A stretch of 64,000 nt of DNA from Candidatus Omnitrophota bacterium (GCA_022711395.1 JAKLFA010000004.1:134361-198360); one strand, 5' to 3'; positions 50,374 to 58,984 are shown, counted from the stretch's first letter. The notes: a model not told the origin generated them from the sequence alone. A program made the numbers and translations.

Positions 50374-52515
50374 ATGCGTACCATGAAAACACAAATACAT
50401 AGTCAAACAAATCTGCCCCCGGGCCAGCACCTGGCCCTGATCAAAGAACGTGTCATCTTATACCTGCGCCTTCTCGGCCTTGAAGAAAACACCGTAAGCG
50501 GATTAACAGAAACGGTCCTGCAGAGGCTCATTGGAAAATTAAAACCCGGTGAACAAAAAAAATGGCCGGCCCTGGCCCTCGAAGAGACGGTTGCGGTCCT
50601 CAAAGCCCAAAAAATAAACCCTGACCCGCGCTATCACGAACTTTTTACCGAAGCCTACCGCCCGGCTCCCAACCGGACACCGATGGGCTATCATGAATTC
50701 GATCCCAAAAAGACGTTCTGGCAAAGCGAACAATACGCTTCCCTTTTAAGGACCCGCCGGATATTCTTTTTCAGCCTGGTGATCTTTTCAACCATTGCCG
50801 GATCGATGACGATCACGAAGATCCTCAGCCCTCACGGCCTGGGTCCGCTGAAATGGACGATCATCGCCATCTTCACTTTTCTATTTGGATGGATCGCGAT
50901 CAATTTCTGGACGATCATTTTCGGGTTCTTTATTTCTTTGAGGGAACACAAAGCCATGATCGATGTCCCCGCGAGTCCCCGTCCGATCGCCCCAGAAACG
51001 CGGATCGCCCTGATCATGCCTGTGCATAATGAAGAAGTCCCCCGTATTTTTGCCGCATTGCGGGCGATGTATGACACGATCCGGGACGCGGGGGTCCTGA
51101 AACATTTTGATATCTATGTGCTGAGCGATTCCACCAGTAAAGCCCACGGCATCGCAGAAGAGATCTATTGGGCCAGGCTTTGCCAGGAGGTCAACGGTTT
51201 CGGCAAGATCTTTTACCGCCGCAGAAAGCTCCGTCTTCATAAAAAAAGCGGGAATGTCAGCGATTTCTGCCGGAGATGGGGATGGCAGTACAAATATATG
51301 ATCACGCTGGATGCCGACAGCCTGATCGATGGGAACATCCTGATCCGGATGGTCAATACCATGGAACGCCACCCTGACATCGGCATCCTGCAGACGCCGC
51401 CCATGGCCATGAACCAGACAAGCTTGATCGCCCGGCTGCAGCAGTTCGCCAGCCATGTCTATGGACCGCTTTTTTTCGCGGGACTGCGGTTCTGGCAGCT
51501 GGATGAATCCGGCTTTTGGGGACATAATGCCATTATTCGTATGGAACCGTTCATCAAATATTGCGCCCTGCCCCGGCTATCCGGCAGGCCGCCTTTCGGA
51601 GGCGAGATCCTGAGCCACGATTTCGTGGAAGCCGCGCTGATGCGCCGGGCCGGATGGGGTGTATGGCTGGCCCATGAACTGGAACACAGCTATGAGGAAC
51701 TTCCTCCTAACCTGCTGGAAGAACTTTCGCGCGACAAACGCTGGTGCCAGGGCAACCTTCAGCACTTGCGCCTTTTGTTCATGGCCGGGATCAAGCTAGG
51801 GCACAGGATCCTCTTCCTGCAGGGGAACCTTTTTTATTTCTCCTCATTGATGTGGCTTTCGCTTTTAATGCTCATGACCGCCAACGGGATCGTGACCTTT
51901 TTTCAAAAGACTGTTTATTTCACGGCGGAGCGAAGCCTGTTCCCATCATGGACCGTGGAATACCGAACATGGTCGGGCCTGCTGTTTACGGCGACCGCGG
52001 TCTTTCTTTTTACGCCGAAAATATTAAGCCTCATCCTGATCTCCCTGGATGACAAAAAAAGCGAACAATTCGGAGGCCCATGGCGCCTGGGGATCAGCAT
52101 TATCCTGGAAACGGTCTTCTCCACCCTGTTGGCGCCTCTGCGGATGATCTTTCACAGCTGGTATATTTTTCTGAACCTCACCAACCAAAAATTGATGTGG
52201 AACAGCCAGATGCGGCTTTCAAGAAAGACCTCGCTGCGTGAAGCCTGCCGGGCGCACTGGCCCGCCACGCTCCTGGCCCTTCTCTGGGCCGGGATCGCCT
52301 ATGGGGTCAACCAAACTTTGTTCTGGTGGATATCGGTGATCGTCACGCCGCTCATCTTCAGCATTCCGATCTCGATCTTCTACAGCTACTCATCGGTAGG
52401 AATTTTCTTCCGCGATATCGGGCTGTTTCTGGTCCCGACCGAAACCAGGCCATCCAAGGTCCTTCAGCGATATCAACAATTGCTCGACGCGCAAGCCGGA
52501 AAATTACGGCAATAA
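50374..52515 (+). CDS. opgH: OpgH (MdoH) glucan glucosyltransferase
   Basis: This is a 713-residue GT2/GT84 inner-membrane enzyme with membrane segments at about 125-195, then a cytoplasmic GT-A domain (IALIMPVHNEEVPR, LSDSTSK, TLDADSLIDG) with the terminal RDKRWCQGNLQH (QxxRW-equivalent). About five C-terminal membrane segments follow. It makes linear beta-1,2-glucan from UDP-glucose and passes it through the membrane, with OpgG acting next. E. coli OpgH has 847 residues; here the N-terminal cytoplasmic extension is shorter. No strong ribosome site; ATGs at 50374 and 50383 are both possible. Same transcript as opgG. Confidence 0.95.
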   Translation: MRTMKTQIHSQTNLPPGQHLALIKERVILYLRLLGLEENTVSGLTETVLQRLIGKLKPGEQKKWPALALEETVAVLKAQKINPDPRYHELFTEAYRPAPNRTPMGYHEFDPKKTFWQSEQYASLLRTRRIFFFSLVIFSTIAGSMTITKILSPHGLGPLKWTIIAIFTFLFGWIAINFWTIIFGFFISLREHKAMIDVPASPRPIAPETRIALIMPVHNEEVPRIFAALRAMYDTIRDAGVLKHFDIYVLSDSTSKAHGIAEEIYWARLCQEVNGFGKIFYRRRKLRLHKKSGNVSDFCRRWGWQYKYMITLDADSLIDGNILIRMVNTMERHPDIGILQTPPMAMNQTSLIARLQQFASHVYGPLFFAGLRFWQLDESGFWGHNAIIRMEPFIKYCALPRLSGRPPFGGEILSHDFVEAALMRRAGWGVWLAHELEHSYEELPPNLLEELSRDKRWCQGNLQHLRLLFMAGIKLGHRILFLQGNLFYFSSLMWLSLLMLMTANGIVTFFQKTVYFTAERSLFPSWTVEYRTWSGLLFTATAVFLFTPKILSLILISLDDKKSEQFGGPWRLGISIILETVFSTLLAPLRMIFHSWYIFLNLTNQKLMWNSQMRLSRKTSLREACRAHWPATLLALLWAGIAYGVNQTLFWWISVIVTPLIFSIPISIFYSYSSVGIFFRDIGLFLVPTETRPSKVLQRYQQLLDAQAGKLRQ

Positions 52516-52539
52516 TTCACGTCCGCATTTCACCAAAAC

Positions 52540-52570
52540 AAAAAAGGCAGCCCGATTTCATCGAACTGCC
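52540..52570 (-). terminator. Rho-independent terminator
   Basis: GGCAG / CTGCC arms with a CGAT/ATCG inner pairing are followed in the minus direction by TTTTTTG. It ends the minus gene at 52593 and lies between the convergent opgH and that gene. Confidence 0.7.
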
Positions 52571-52592
52571 CGTTACAAAACGAATCAAATCT

Positions 52593-53177
52593 CTATTGAT
52601 CAGCAAAGACGCGAGCGTTTCCTGCGGGATCATAACGCTTTTCAGCATCCGCGCAGGCTTTCATCAAAGAAGCGGCGCATGGGAAACCCTGTTCCTGAGC
52701 AAATGCCGCCATCTCTTCCTCAAATGATAACGTCGGGCTTGCCGTCGCGGAAAAAGCCGCTTTAAGCTGCGCCTGCAGCATCTCTTCCACCATCGGCTTG
52801 AGCCGGGCAAGACAAATATTCTGGTACTGCGGTTCTGATAACAGCGCTGATGCCTTTATCGGCAAAAGCGACCCCGGCTCTAGAATAAAGTTCTTGAAAA
52901 AAAACCCGAAACATCCGACAACGATGAATACCGCCATGACCTTAAAAAGCTCCCCGCCTTCCAGCCCTTCATTCTTTATAGGCTCAGCCGGTCGCGGCTT
53001 CTGATATTGGCTGCTGTTTGAAAACTGGGCCTGATACTGCTCAGAGAGAGATTTTGGTTTTTGTGGAACGGGGTCTTGCGCGGCGGAAGGTTCCCGCTCC
53101 GATGGTTTTCCCAGTGATAAAACAATAAAGATGATCCCCAAAAAAATGATCGCGGCGATCGCGAGAGCCAATCCCAT
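52593..53177 (-). CDS. two-segment membrane protein, unknown
   Basis: This is a 194-residue protein: an N-terminal membrane segment (LALAIAAIIFLGIIFIVLSL), a Pro/Gln/Ser-rich linker (REPSAAQDPVPQKPKSLSEQ), a second membrane segment (LFKVMAVFIVVGCFGFFF, about 84-101) and a C-terminal helical region (LARLKPMVEEMLQAQLKAAF). It has three Cys (ICLARL, PCAAS, ACADAEKRY). I do not recognise a family. The start at 53177 has AGGAG 8 bp before it; 53195 lies in front of that site. It is not obviously part of an operon. Confidence 0.6.
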   Translation of the reverse strand: MGLALAIAAIIFLGIIFIVLSLGKPSEREPSAAQDPVPQKPKSLSEQYQAQFSNSSQYQKPRPAEPIKNEGLEGGELFKVMAVFIVVGCFGFFFKNFILEPGSLLPIKASALLSEPQYQNICLARLKPMVEEMLQAQLKAAFSATASPTLSFEEEMAAFAQEQGFPCAASLMKACADAEKRYDPAGNARVFADQ

Positions 53178-53226
53178 CTTCACGCTCCTTATCAATAGGC
53201 TTACGGCGCCTTTTTATAATTTGAAT

Positions 53227-53460
53227 ATGAAAATTATAACACACTGGAAAAAGAGAGGACAGAAAAGACTGTTAATAAAGCACGACCTTACCCGCCAGAA
53301 ATTAGGATCGGGCACGATAACCTTCTTTCTGAAGGCCATACCCCAACATTTTCACAATGTCTTTTTCATCTTCAACAATGAGAATGAAATATTTTATTTT
53401 GAAACAAAACAAGATGCCGGGATCCAGGACGATTTATTGTGCCCATCACGATTTATTTAA
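53227..53460 (+). CDS. small basic ORF of doubtful coding value
   Basis: This is a 77-codon frame (MKIITHWKKRGQKR start, basic first half, FFIFNNENEIFYFE) in the gap between two minus genes. It has TATAAT just upstream (53213-53218) but no Shine-Dalgarno, and its end overlaps the prepilin stop. It could be a real small protein or chance. No family is recognised. Confidence 0.25.
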   Translation: MKIITHWKKRGQKRLLIKHDLTRQKLGSGTITFFLKAIPQHFHNVFFIFNNENEIFYFETKQDAGIQDDLLCPSRFI

Positions 53461-53902
53461 TACTTTCAAATACCCCGCTGCCATATCGAACTATCTTCCC
53501 ATAACCAACGACCATTCCGATGGAACTCCCCGTATCACCGTTATCCAGAGAATTCCTGAATGCTTCAACAAAATAATAATCCGTTGAAAGGTTGGAACTT
53601 GCCACATAATAAAAATGAGCATTGGGAGAAAGGCCGGGATCTTCGATGGCAAGAGTGTTTTGTCCATCAATCTCTACGTTCAGTTTGCACGGCGAGTAAT
53701 CCCCATTATTCATAAGAGCGCACTGCTCCATCGCTCGTCGAAGCGCTGCGAGATTCCCAAACGCCTCAGCCGCATAAGAAAATTGAATCATCTTAAAAAG
53801 TTTCGGGAGAGCCGGGCTGGCCAAGATACCAACAATAACTATAACAATAACCAGCTCAAGCAAAGTAAACCCTCCGCGCCTAAGACCCTTAACACGCATC
53901 AT
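53453..53902 (-). CDS. type IV pilin-like / pseudopilin protein
   Basis: This is a 149-residue prepilin with a type III signal: basic leader RVKGLRRGG then the cleavage site G|FTLLELVIVIVIVGILA with Glu at +5. A hydrophobic helix to about residue 40 and a globular part follow, with two Cys (EQCALMNNGDYSPCKL) that could be disulfide-bonded. It belongs to the broad family of pilins and general-secretion pseudopilins. No assembly genes are near. The ATG at 53902 follows GAGAAGGGG; the frame extends to 53974 but the extra part has no such signal. Confidence 0.82.
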   Translation of the reverse strand: MMRVKGLRRGGFTLLELVIVIVIVGILASPALPKLFKMIQFSYAAEAFGNLAALRRAMEQCALMNNGDYSPCKLNVEIDGQNTLAIEDPGLSPNAHFYYVASSNLSTDYYFVEAFRNSLDNGDTGSSIGMVVGYGKIVRYGSGVFESIK

Positions 53903-54009
53903 CCGCAGGTCCCCTTCTCTCATATCACACCAATACAAGCAGCTGCTTTTTTCATAAGGATTTACACATTGCACAACTGTTTTGCTGTCCGCAAACTCTA
54001 AGGTTCTTT

Positions 54010-54612
54010 TTATTTAGATTTATTCAAAAGGCTGAAAAGAAAAAAACCCACCACACCAAAAAACAAAAATTGCGGCCAATCCGTCCGGCCACCGCCATGC
54101 GCCTGCCGTGTCTCCGTGCCATCTTTATTCTGCGAGACCTTCTTCTTCGCATCGGCATGCCCTTCTCCTGCAGCCTCACGCCACCATCGCAATGCCTCAG
54201 CCCTGTTTTTTTCAACCCCTTCCCCACGATAATAACACATGCCGAGTGCATATTGGGCGTCACCGTATCCCTGTTCCGCGGATTTGCGATACCATTTTAC
54301 GGCTTCCGCCCGGTCATGTGCCAGGCCCAACGATTTCCCTTTCCCATAAAAATGAGCCTTCCCGAGGTTGAACTGCCCTGCGGCCTCTCCCTGTTCCGCG
54401 GCGATGATATATTGCGGGATAACCCGTTTTTGATATCGTCCGGACGCCCATCCCACCAGAAAAAAGAGCGCGAATGTGATACCAAAAAATATCGCTGCCA
54501 GCTTAAATTTGTTTTGAGTAAGAAACACCATCGACGCTGAAAAAAACGGAATAATAACCGCCAGGTAATACCAATGAGCGTCGCTTATATATTCAATAAA
54601 CACGTCAAGCAT
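54010..54612 (-). CDS. Sel1-repeat membrane protein
   Basis: This is a 200-residue protein with two N-terminal membrane segments (YYLAVIIPFFSASMVFL, AAIFFGITFALFFLVGW). Three Sel1-like repeats follow (AAEQGEAAGQFNLGKAHFYGKG, SAEQGYGDAQYALGMCYYRG, AAGEGHADAKKKV), then a basic stretch and a C-terminal membrane helix (FLFFGVVGFFLFSLL). Sel1 repeats form helical scaffolds for protein contacts. AAAGGA precedes the ATG at 54612. It is the gene after the ssrA terminators on the same strand, but is probably transcribed on its own. Confidence 0.8.
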   Translation of the reverse strand: MLDVFIEYISDAHWYYLAVIIPFFSASMVFLTQNKFKLAAIFFGITFALFFLVGWASGRYQKRVIPQYIIAAEQGEAAGQFNLGKAHFYGKGKSLGLAHDRAEAVKWYRKSAEQGYGDAQYALGMCYYRGEGVEKNRAEALRWWREAAGEGHADAKKKVSQNKDGTETRQAHGGGRTDWPQFLFFGVVGFFLFSLLNKSK

Positions 54613-54679
54613 GCCTGTTCCTTTCTGCAAAATATTATAACCATAATCTCCTCCGATGACAGGTCAAATAAGCGAAACT

Positions 54680-54704
54680 CTCTTCCCATCCGGGTTAAGA
54701 GGTT
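54680..54704. repeat. 25-bp copy of the ssrA terminator stem-loop
   Basis: CTCTTCCCATCCGGGTTAAG plus AGGTT is identical to 54876-54900. It keeps the CTCTT/AAGAG stem and the same loop, though its flanking T run is poorer. It may be a second, weaker terminator or a relic of a duplication. Confidence 0.6.
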
Positions 54705-54758
54705 CTATTGCAAGGTTTTTTGCATGTGGCGCTGGAACGCTTTTTATCCTGATCCACC

Positions 54759-54782
54759 AATTTCGTCGACGCCGACGAAATT
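54759..54782. other. perfect 10-bp palindrome between the two terminator copies
   Basis: Arms AATTTCGTCG and CGACGAAATT flank ACGC. It lies in the 307-bp spacer between the ssrA 3' end and the Sel1 gene. No gene, tRNA or integrase is seen in this spacer. Role unknown; a binding site or the end of a lost element is possible. Confidence 0.4.
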
Positions 54783-54869
54783 CATGGAATAGATCGTGCC
54801 GCCCATCGAATGATCTGTTCTGGCTCGATCGGAGCCTCGCCAGGCCCCATTGAACTCTCCTAGAAAAAC

Positions 54870-54904
54870 AAAAACCTCTTCCCATCCGGGTTAAGAGGTT
54901 TTTT
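54870..54904 (-). terminator. Rho-independent terminator of ssrA
   Basis: An 8-bp stem AACCTCTT / AAGAGGTT with a 12-base loop is followed by a T run on both strands. It begins 16 bp past the tmRNA 3' end. The loop sequence is shared with the copy at 54680-54704. Confidence 0.8.
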
Positions 54905-54919
54905 CGCTTTGGAAGAAAA

Positions 54920-55310
54920 TGGTGGAGGTGCCGGGAGTTGAACCCGGGTGTTTGTATCATCCAGAATAGGTCACTACGCGCGTAGTACGTTTTTGATCTT
55001 GCCTGCCAGGCATCAACGCACAAATCCCTGACAGGCCAGCCTCTCAAGTTTCGCGTCGCACACCGAGGCGGTGTGCCAGCTATCCCGCTAAGGTCCTTTG
55101 ATCGAGCCGCGGGCCTTCCCGAGCAAAGGGCTTAGTTTATAGTGTTAAACTAAGGCTGGTGTGCCTTCGAAGATCGGATTAACGATTTCGTTGGCTTGAG
55201 CGATTACGTCTTCGCCATTTGTGTTTTGCCTGGATGATTAACGAGGCCAACCAGACATCCTCGGCACGCGACCTAGACCGTCACAATACAAGTCGAGACC
55301 GTTCACCCCC
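54920..55310 (-). ncRNA. ssrA: transfer-messenger RNA (tmRNA)
   Basis: This is a 391-nt tmRNA. The 5' end GGGGGTGAACGGTCTCGACT is the family opening. It pairs as acceptor stem (GGGGGUG) with CACCUCC just before the encoded ACCA end; the T arm reads CCGGGTTCAACTCCCGG. The tag is best read in the frame NTNGEDVIAQ..., ending TPALV and a TAA (55147-55145) in the helix that follows (CTTAGTTTA/TAAACTAAG), as in other tmRNAs. Tags usually end ALAA, so PALV is unusual. The start of the tag is inferred from the frame, and the resume codon could not be fixed. smpB lies upstream on the same strand. Confidence 0.93.
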
Positions 55311-55326
55311 ATATCATGGAATGCGT

Positions 55327-55516
55327 CGCATGACACAGGACACACGACACAGGAACAACAAATAACTGACGATCTGATAAAGAACAAAAATACAAGTAAA
55401 TTCAGTATAACCCATTACGCATCTGATTTCAAATTTTCAAAATCCGACTAAACCCTGCAATCTGTGTTTCCTCTTGCCACCCGCCCGTCTTGTGTCCTGC
55501 GTCCTGTGTCGTGCGC
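55327..55516. repeat. long imperfect inverted repeat between smpB and ssrA
   Basis: The arm near 55327-55355 (CGCATGACACAGGACACACG...) and the reverse complement of 55487-55516 agree at about 25 of 29 positions, around a 130-bp AT-rich centre. It fills the smpB-ssrA spacer. It could be a miniature palindromic element or a structured processing signal in the transcript. No transposase is near. Confidence 0.55.
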
Positions 55517-55521
55517 CTTTT

Positions 55522-55974
55522 CTACCCTCTCCGCTTTTTCAAAATCCTTTTTAAGCCCATATCCGTCTCGCGTTTCTTGATGTCCGCGCGCTTATCATAC
55601 CGTTTCTTCCCTTGCCCGAAAACGATCTCCACCTTCACCAGTCCACGGGCCGTAAAATAGATCTTCGTGGGGACCAATGTTAAATTGCGCTCACGCATCT
55701 TCGTGTCGATCTTCAGGATCTCGCGTTTATGCAAAAGCAGCTTGCGCGGCCGCTCCGGCTCCTCGTTCAAATAGCTCGCCTGTTTATACGGATTAATATG
55801 CAGGTTATGCAGATAGGCCTGCCCCTCTTCAATACGCACATGGCTTCCCTTAAAATCCGCCTGGCCGTCCCGCAACGACTTGACCTCCCCGCCGGTCAAC
55901 GAGATCCCCGCCTCCCATTTATCCGTCAGGAGAAAATTCTGATATGCCTTTTTATTCGTCGCGATGATCTTCAT
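55522..55974 (-). CDS. smpB: SsrA-binding protein SmpB
   Basis: This is a 150-residue protein that binds the tRNA-like part of tmRNA and brings it to stalled ribosomes. Family signatures: NKKAYQNFLLTDKWEAGISLTGGEVKSLRDG, HNLHINPYKQAS, LLHKREI, LVPTKIYFTARGLVKVEI, GKKRYDKR and the basic C-terminal tail DIKKRETDMGLKRILKKRRG. It follows the AEC transporter gene by only 4 bp and precedes ssrA on the same strand with the inverted repeat between them. The pair of smpB and ssrA in one locus is common and supports both calls. Confidence 0.97.
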   Translation of the reverse strand: MKIIATNKKAYQNFLLTDKWEAGISLTGGEVKSLRDGQADFKGSHVRIEEGQAYLHNLHINPYKQASYLNEEPERPRKLLLHKREILKIDTKMRERNLTLVPTKIYFTARGLVKVEIVFGQGKKRYDKRADIKKRETDMGLKRILKKRRG

Positions 55975-55978
55975 AGCC

Positions 55979-56929
55979 TTAACCCTTCACAAACGAATAC
56001 ACCGCCAGAAACAGCGGGATCGTGAAAATACTGACCAGATGCGTCACCAGGATCCCCTGGTTGATAAAATCACTTTCCACATCGAACATCCTCCCCAGCA
56101 CCGAAAGAGAAGTCGCCGTCGGAACGCAGAATTCCAGCAGAATAAAATACCCGAGCAGAAAATCAATCTCGACAAAATACAGGACACCCAGCGCGCAGGC
56201 CGGCAAAACGACGACCTTCGCGATCACGACCCAGAAAATATCAGTGTTTCGCACCTTGTGTGTTTCGATCCGGGCGAGCGTCCCGCCGACAACGATCAAG
56301 GCGATGGGAAGCACGCAGTCACCGAACATCTTGACCGGCTTCATCAGGATCTCAGGCACAAAAGCGTTTAATCCCAAAAGCACAAAAACAACCGACGAAA
56401 GTGTCGTAATAAAGGGCGGCGTCAAGATCCGCTTGACCGGATGTCGACCGTCTTTCTCTCCGGCCACCAGCCACGCGCCCAAAGACCAGGTGCTCGCGTC
56501 AAACCCCATCAAAAACAAAAATAAATAGATCATCAGCGTCTGCTGCGCCTGCCCTTCAAAAAGGGCCGCGATCATCATGAGCGGAATATATCCTCCGTTG
56601 GGAAAAGCGGCCACTGCCAGAAAATGATCACGTTTTTCACAGCCGCGGTTCAACAAAAGCACAAGCCATCCGATCAAAAATCCGGCTATGACCACGCCAA
56701 AACAGATCAGCGGGAAGATCCACCAGTTCGGAAAGGCCTTGGCGTCAAACCGGGTCGTGATCTGGTGAAAGATCAGGGCAGGAAGCAGAACCTTGATCAA
56801 AAGCTCATTCAAGCGATCTAAAGACTTATCATCCAGGATCCCTTTTTTGATCACAAAGAATCCAACCCCTCCCATCAAAAGGACCTGCAGGGTCGCCAAA
56901 CATGTTGTGATAAAAGTATTTAAAAACAT
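55979..56929 (-). CDS. AEC-family (auxin efflux carrier) transporter
   Basis: This is a 316-residue protein with ten membrane segments and the inverted-topology pattern of the AEC family: CLATLQVLLMGGVGFFVIKKGILDD, LLPALIFHQI, then AFPNGGYIPLMMIAALF (the family's N-P-type turn), and LPIALIVVGGTLARI late. It resembles malonate/malate/organic-acid carriers of prokaryotes. The start at 56929 fits the family N-terminus; 56956 is an alternative, and neither has a good ribosome site. It overlaps no other gene; smpB follows after 4 bp, so smpB is probably co-expressed with it. Confidence 0.9.
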   Translation of the reverse strand: MFLNTFITTCLATLQVLLMGGVGFFVIKKGILDDKSLDRLNELLIKVLLPALIFHQITTRFDAKAFPNWWIFPLICFGVVIAGFLIGWLVLLLNRGCEKRDHFLAVAAFPNGGYIPLMMIAALFEGQAQQTLMIYLFLFLMGFDASTWSLGAWLVAGEKDGRHPVKRILTPPFITTLSSVVFVLLGLNAFVPEILMKPVKMFGDCVLPIALIVVGGTLARIETHKVRNTDIFWVVIAKVVVLPACALGVLYFVEIDFLLGYFILLEFCVPTATSLSVLGRMFDVESDFINQGILVTHLVSIFTIPLFLAVYSFVKG

Positions 56930-57016
56930 AGCAGGGAGATTATACCAGCGGGACACCTGTTGGGCAACCGAAACCTTGAAGGCATTTCAAGACAAGAGCC
57001 CTGTTTGCGGCTACTG

Positions 57017-58834
57017 TTATTCCATGATAAAAGTGAGGATCGCGGGCGCGATCTTTTTTGCCGGCCGGTCATCGGCGCTTTTGGCCGCGCGAACGATACG
57101 CGCCAACCCCTCGCCTTTATATCCTAACCCCAAAAGCACAACACCTTCTTCATGCAGGTCAATGTAGCTCGGAGCCGCCTCCAAATAGTTCGCTAAACTA
57201 TTTCTGTCTTTTTTAAAAACCAACGACTTTAAATAACTGATATCCTCTTCTGAAACCGTTTCCGCCCGAAGCCGGTCCTGAAAAGGCGCTTCCCCTTCGT
57301 TCAATACGATGCTGCCCTTCCTGGTGAAAACAACAAATGATCCATCCAGAAACACCAGTTCCCATTCAGATGATGCGTTCAAATAATCCAGCAGCCTATA
57401 GGAAGACCTCATGGATGCATCTAACAGAACAACCCTACAATTAAATAACCGGCTCAAGACCGGCATGTTGCGGACAGGGTCATTCAGAGCCTGTTGGTAA
57501 AGCGAAAACAATTCCTGGTTAATCAGCCGCCCGTCAATGAACGGCCTCAGCCGCGGATAGCTCTTCCACATCACGCTCCCGCCCAAAACGTCCGTGGTCA
57601 GAACAACACCCTCCATCCCCCGTGCTTCCAGAAAATCGATGGCTTCGGAAGGGTCGTGGGGATTGATATCCAGAGTGATCGCCCGTTTAAAAGATCCCTC
57701 AAAAAATACCCGCTCATTGACTTTATTAAAGATTTGAACAGCACAAACAGCGGCCAAAACACAGCCGATCAACGCGTCAACATGTCTCCGCTGCTGAAAA
57801 TTTGACCACTTTTGGACAAAACCTGCTTCAAGCGCGCTTTTGGCTATTATAAACGCGCAGACAATAACAAAAAACCCGCTTCCCCTCCGTGCGTAAAGAT
57901 AGAACATCAATCCCGCGGCAAATACGATCATGCTACTTTGGCGGTTTCTGGGGCATACCGCGATCGATGCGATTGTCAGAAAAAACAACAAATAAAACCA
58001 CCACCCCCAGATAGAAAGCAAATACACCGGAGGAGCCATTTCCACGATAAAACTGCCGAACTGATAAAAATTCATGAAACGAGGAAGAAGAAAAACCTTA
58101 TAAGGATAAACCATTCCATCAAGCCCATAGGGGTTGACTAAAAACGATACCAAAAAGAGCATCCACGTTATAAACAAAATTTTTGTTTTCTGCAAAACAG
58201 CCCGCGCTTGCGAATCAGGGCCATGAGAAATCTTGAGGTCCGCATACGTTGCGGCATGCGCTAAAAAAAACGCGAAGAACAGCGTGTTTCCATAAACAAA
58301 GCCTCCCAAATGGAGGTTGGACCATAACATGGATAAGGCGGGCAACAAGAACAATACCTTGCGTTCCCCGTTCCGTTCAAAATGGAACAAGACCGCCAGA
58401 AACGCCGCGATAAAGACAAAGTTAAAAAGCAACGGTCTTACATGGTCGTATCCAACCAATCCAAAGGACATGAGATACAGGATGAGAGCCAGAACAGAGC
58501 CAGGAATTCTGCGGTAACCGAAAAAAAAGAAAAGCAGGCAAGGGCCCATCAAAAGGATCGCTTTTACCCATTTTAATAAAGCAAATCCGCCCATCTGAAA
58601 CAGTTGATAATAAATAAAACTTCCCAGCCAATGCATGACCGTCCAGGGGACCCGCGATTCTTCAGATGCGGAAAAAACATCCTCCCGCGGCACGGATTTG
58701 TTTTCGCTGATCCATCTGCCGGTGCTCAAATGCCATCCCGCGTCTTCAACGATCCGGACCGGCTTATAAAACATAAAAAACAGACAGCAGAAAACAAGAA
58801 CAAAAAGAATGAACGGCAAATATTTTCTTATCAT
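57017..58834 (-). CDS. large polytopic membrane protein, GT-C-like
   Basis: This is a 605-residue protein with about ten to eleven membrane segments in the first 400 residues. The periplasmic loop after helix 1 has VEDAGWHLSTGRWISEN and PREDVFS, a pattern shared by many uncharacterised GT-C-like proteins (Asp in DAGWH at the expected catalytic place). The C-terminal part (about 420-600) is soluble: VVLTTDVLGGSVMWKSYPRLRPFIDGRL and VLLDASMRSSYRLL. Likely transfers a sugar from a lipid-linked donor, or is a related acceptor-handling protein. The start at 58834 follows GAGA-rich sequence; 58861 is the longer choice. Confidence 0.7.
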   Translation of the reverse strand: MIRKYLPFILFVLVFCCLFFMFYKPVRIVEDAGWHLSTGRWISENKSVPREDVFSASEESRVPWTVMHWLGSFIYYQLFQMGGFALLKWVKAILLMGPCLLFFFFGYRRIPGSVLALILYLMSFGLVGYDHVRPLLFNFVFIAAFLAVLFHFERNGERKVLFLLPALSMLWSNLHLGGFVYGNTLFFAFFLAHAATYADLKISHGPDSQARAVLQKTKILFITWMLFLVSFLVNPYGLDGMVYPYKVFLLPRFMNFYQFGSFIVEMAPPVYLLSIWGWWFYLLFFLTIASIAVCPRNRQSSMIVFAAGLMFYLYARRGSGFFVIVCAFIIAKSALEAGFVQKWSNFQQRRHVDALIGCVLAAVCAVQIFNKVNERVFFEGSFKRAITLDINPHDPSEAIDFLEARGMEGVVLTTDVLGGSVMWKSYPRLRPFIDGRLINQELFSLYQQALNDPVRNMPVLSRLFNCRVVLLDASMRSSYRLLDYLNASSEWELVFLDGSFVVFTRKGSIVLNEGEAPFQDRLRAETVSEEDISYLKSLVFKKDRNSLANYLEAAPSYIDLHEEGVVLLGLGYKGEGLARIVRAAKSADDRPAKKIAPAILTFIME

Positions 58835-58955
58835 GGCTTCTCGTGACCTCTGTGCCCGCACCTTACCGGAAAACCTTCCTTTTACGCGGCACTTTCACGA
58901 TACAATATTGTTGTGTATTTAGCAACGCGTTTCAAATCTTTTCCTGTTCAAGAGG

Positions 58956-58984
58956 TTGACAATATATATCTTTATCTATATACT
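58956..58984 (+). promoter_or_regulatory. sigma70-type promoter for the tRNA-Leu / aceEF-lpd region
   Basis: TTGACA (58956-58961), a 17-bp spacer and TATACT (58979-58984) form an almost ideal promoter. It lies in the 332-bp gap between the GT-C-like gene and the tRNA. Transcription would start near 58991, just before a GGCGC-AAC-GCGCC hairpin with TTTT (59002-59018). Confidence 0.8.

Noticed and set aside
53131-53226. The 5' extension (from 53131) of the small plus frame at 53227
   Set aside because: It would overlap the start region of the minus gene at 53177 and has no signal; only the shorter version is kept, at low confidence.
54713-54868. A tRNA-like CCACCA in the spacer after ssrA
   Set aside because: CCACCA at 54755-54760 is not preceded by a T arm or acceptor stem, so it is chance.
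54664-55047. Minus-strand frame of 127 residues across the ssrA 3' end
   Set aside because: It runs through the tRNA-like part and terminator of tmRNA, which are structural RNA.
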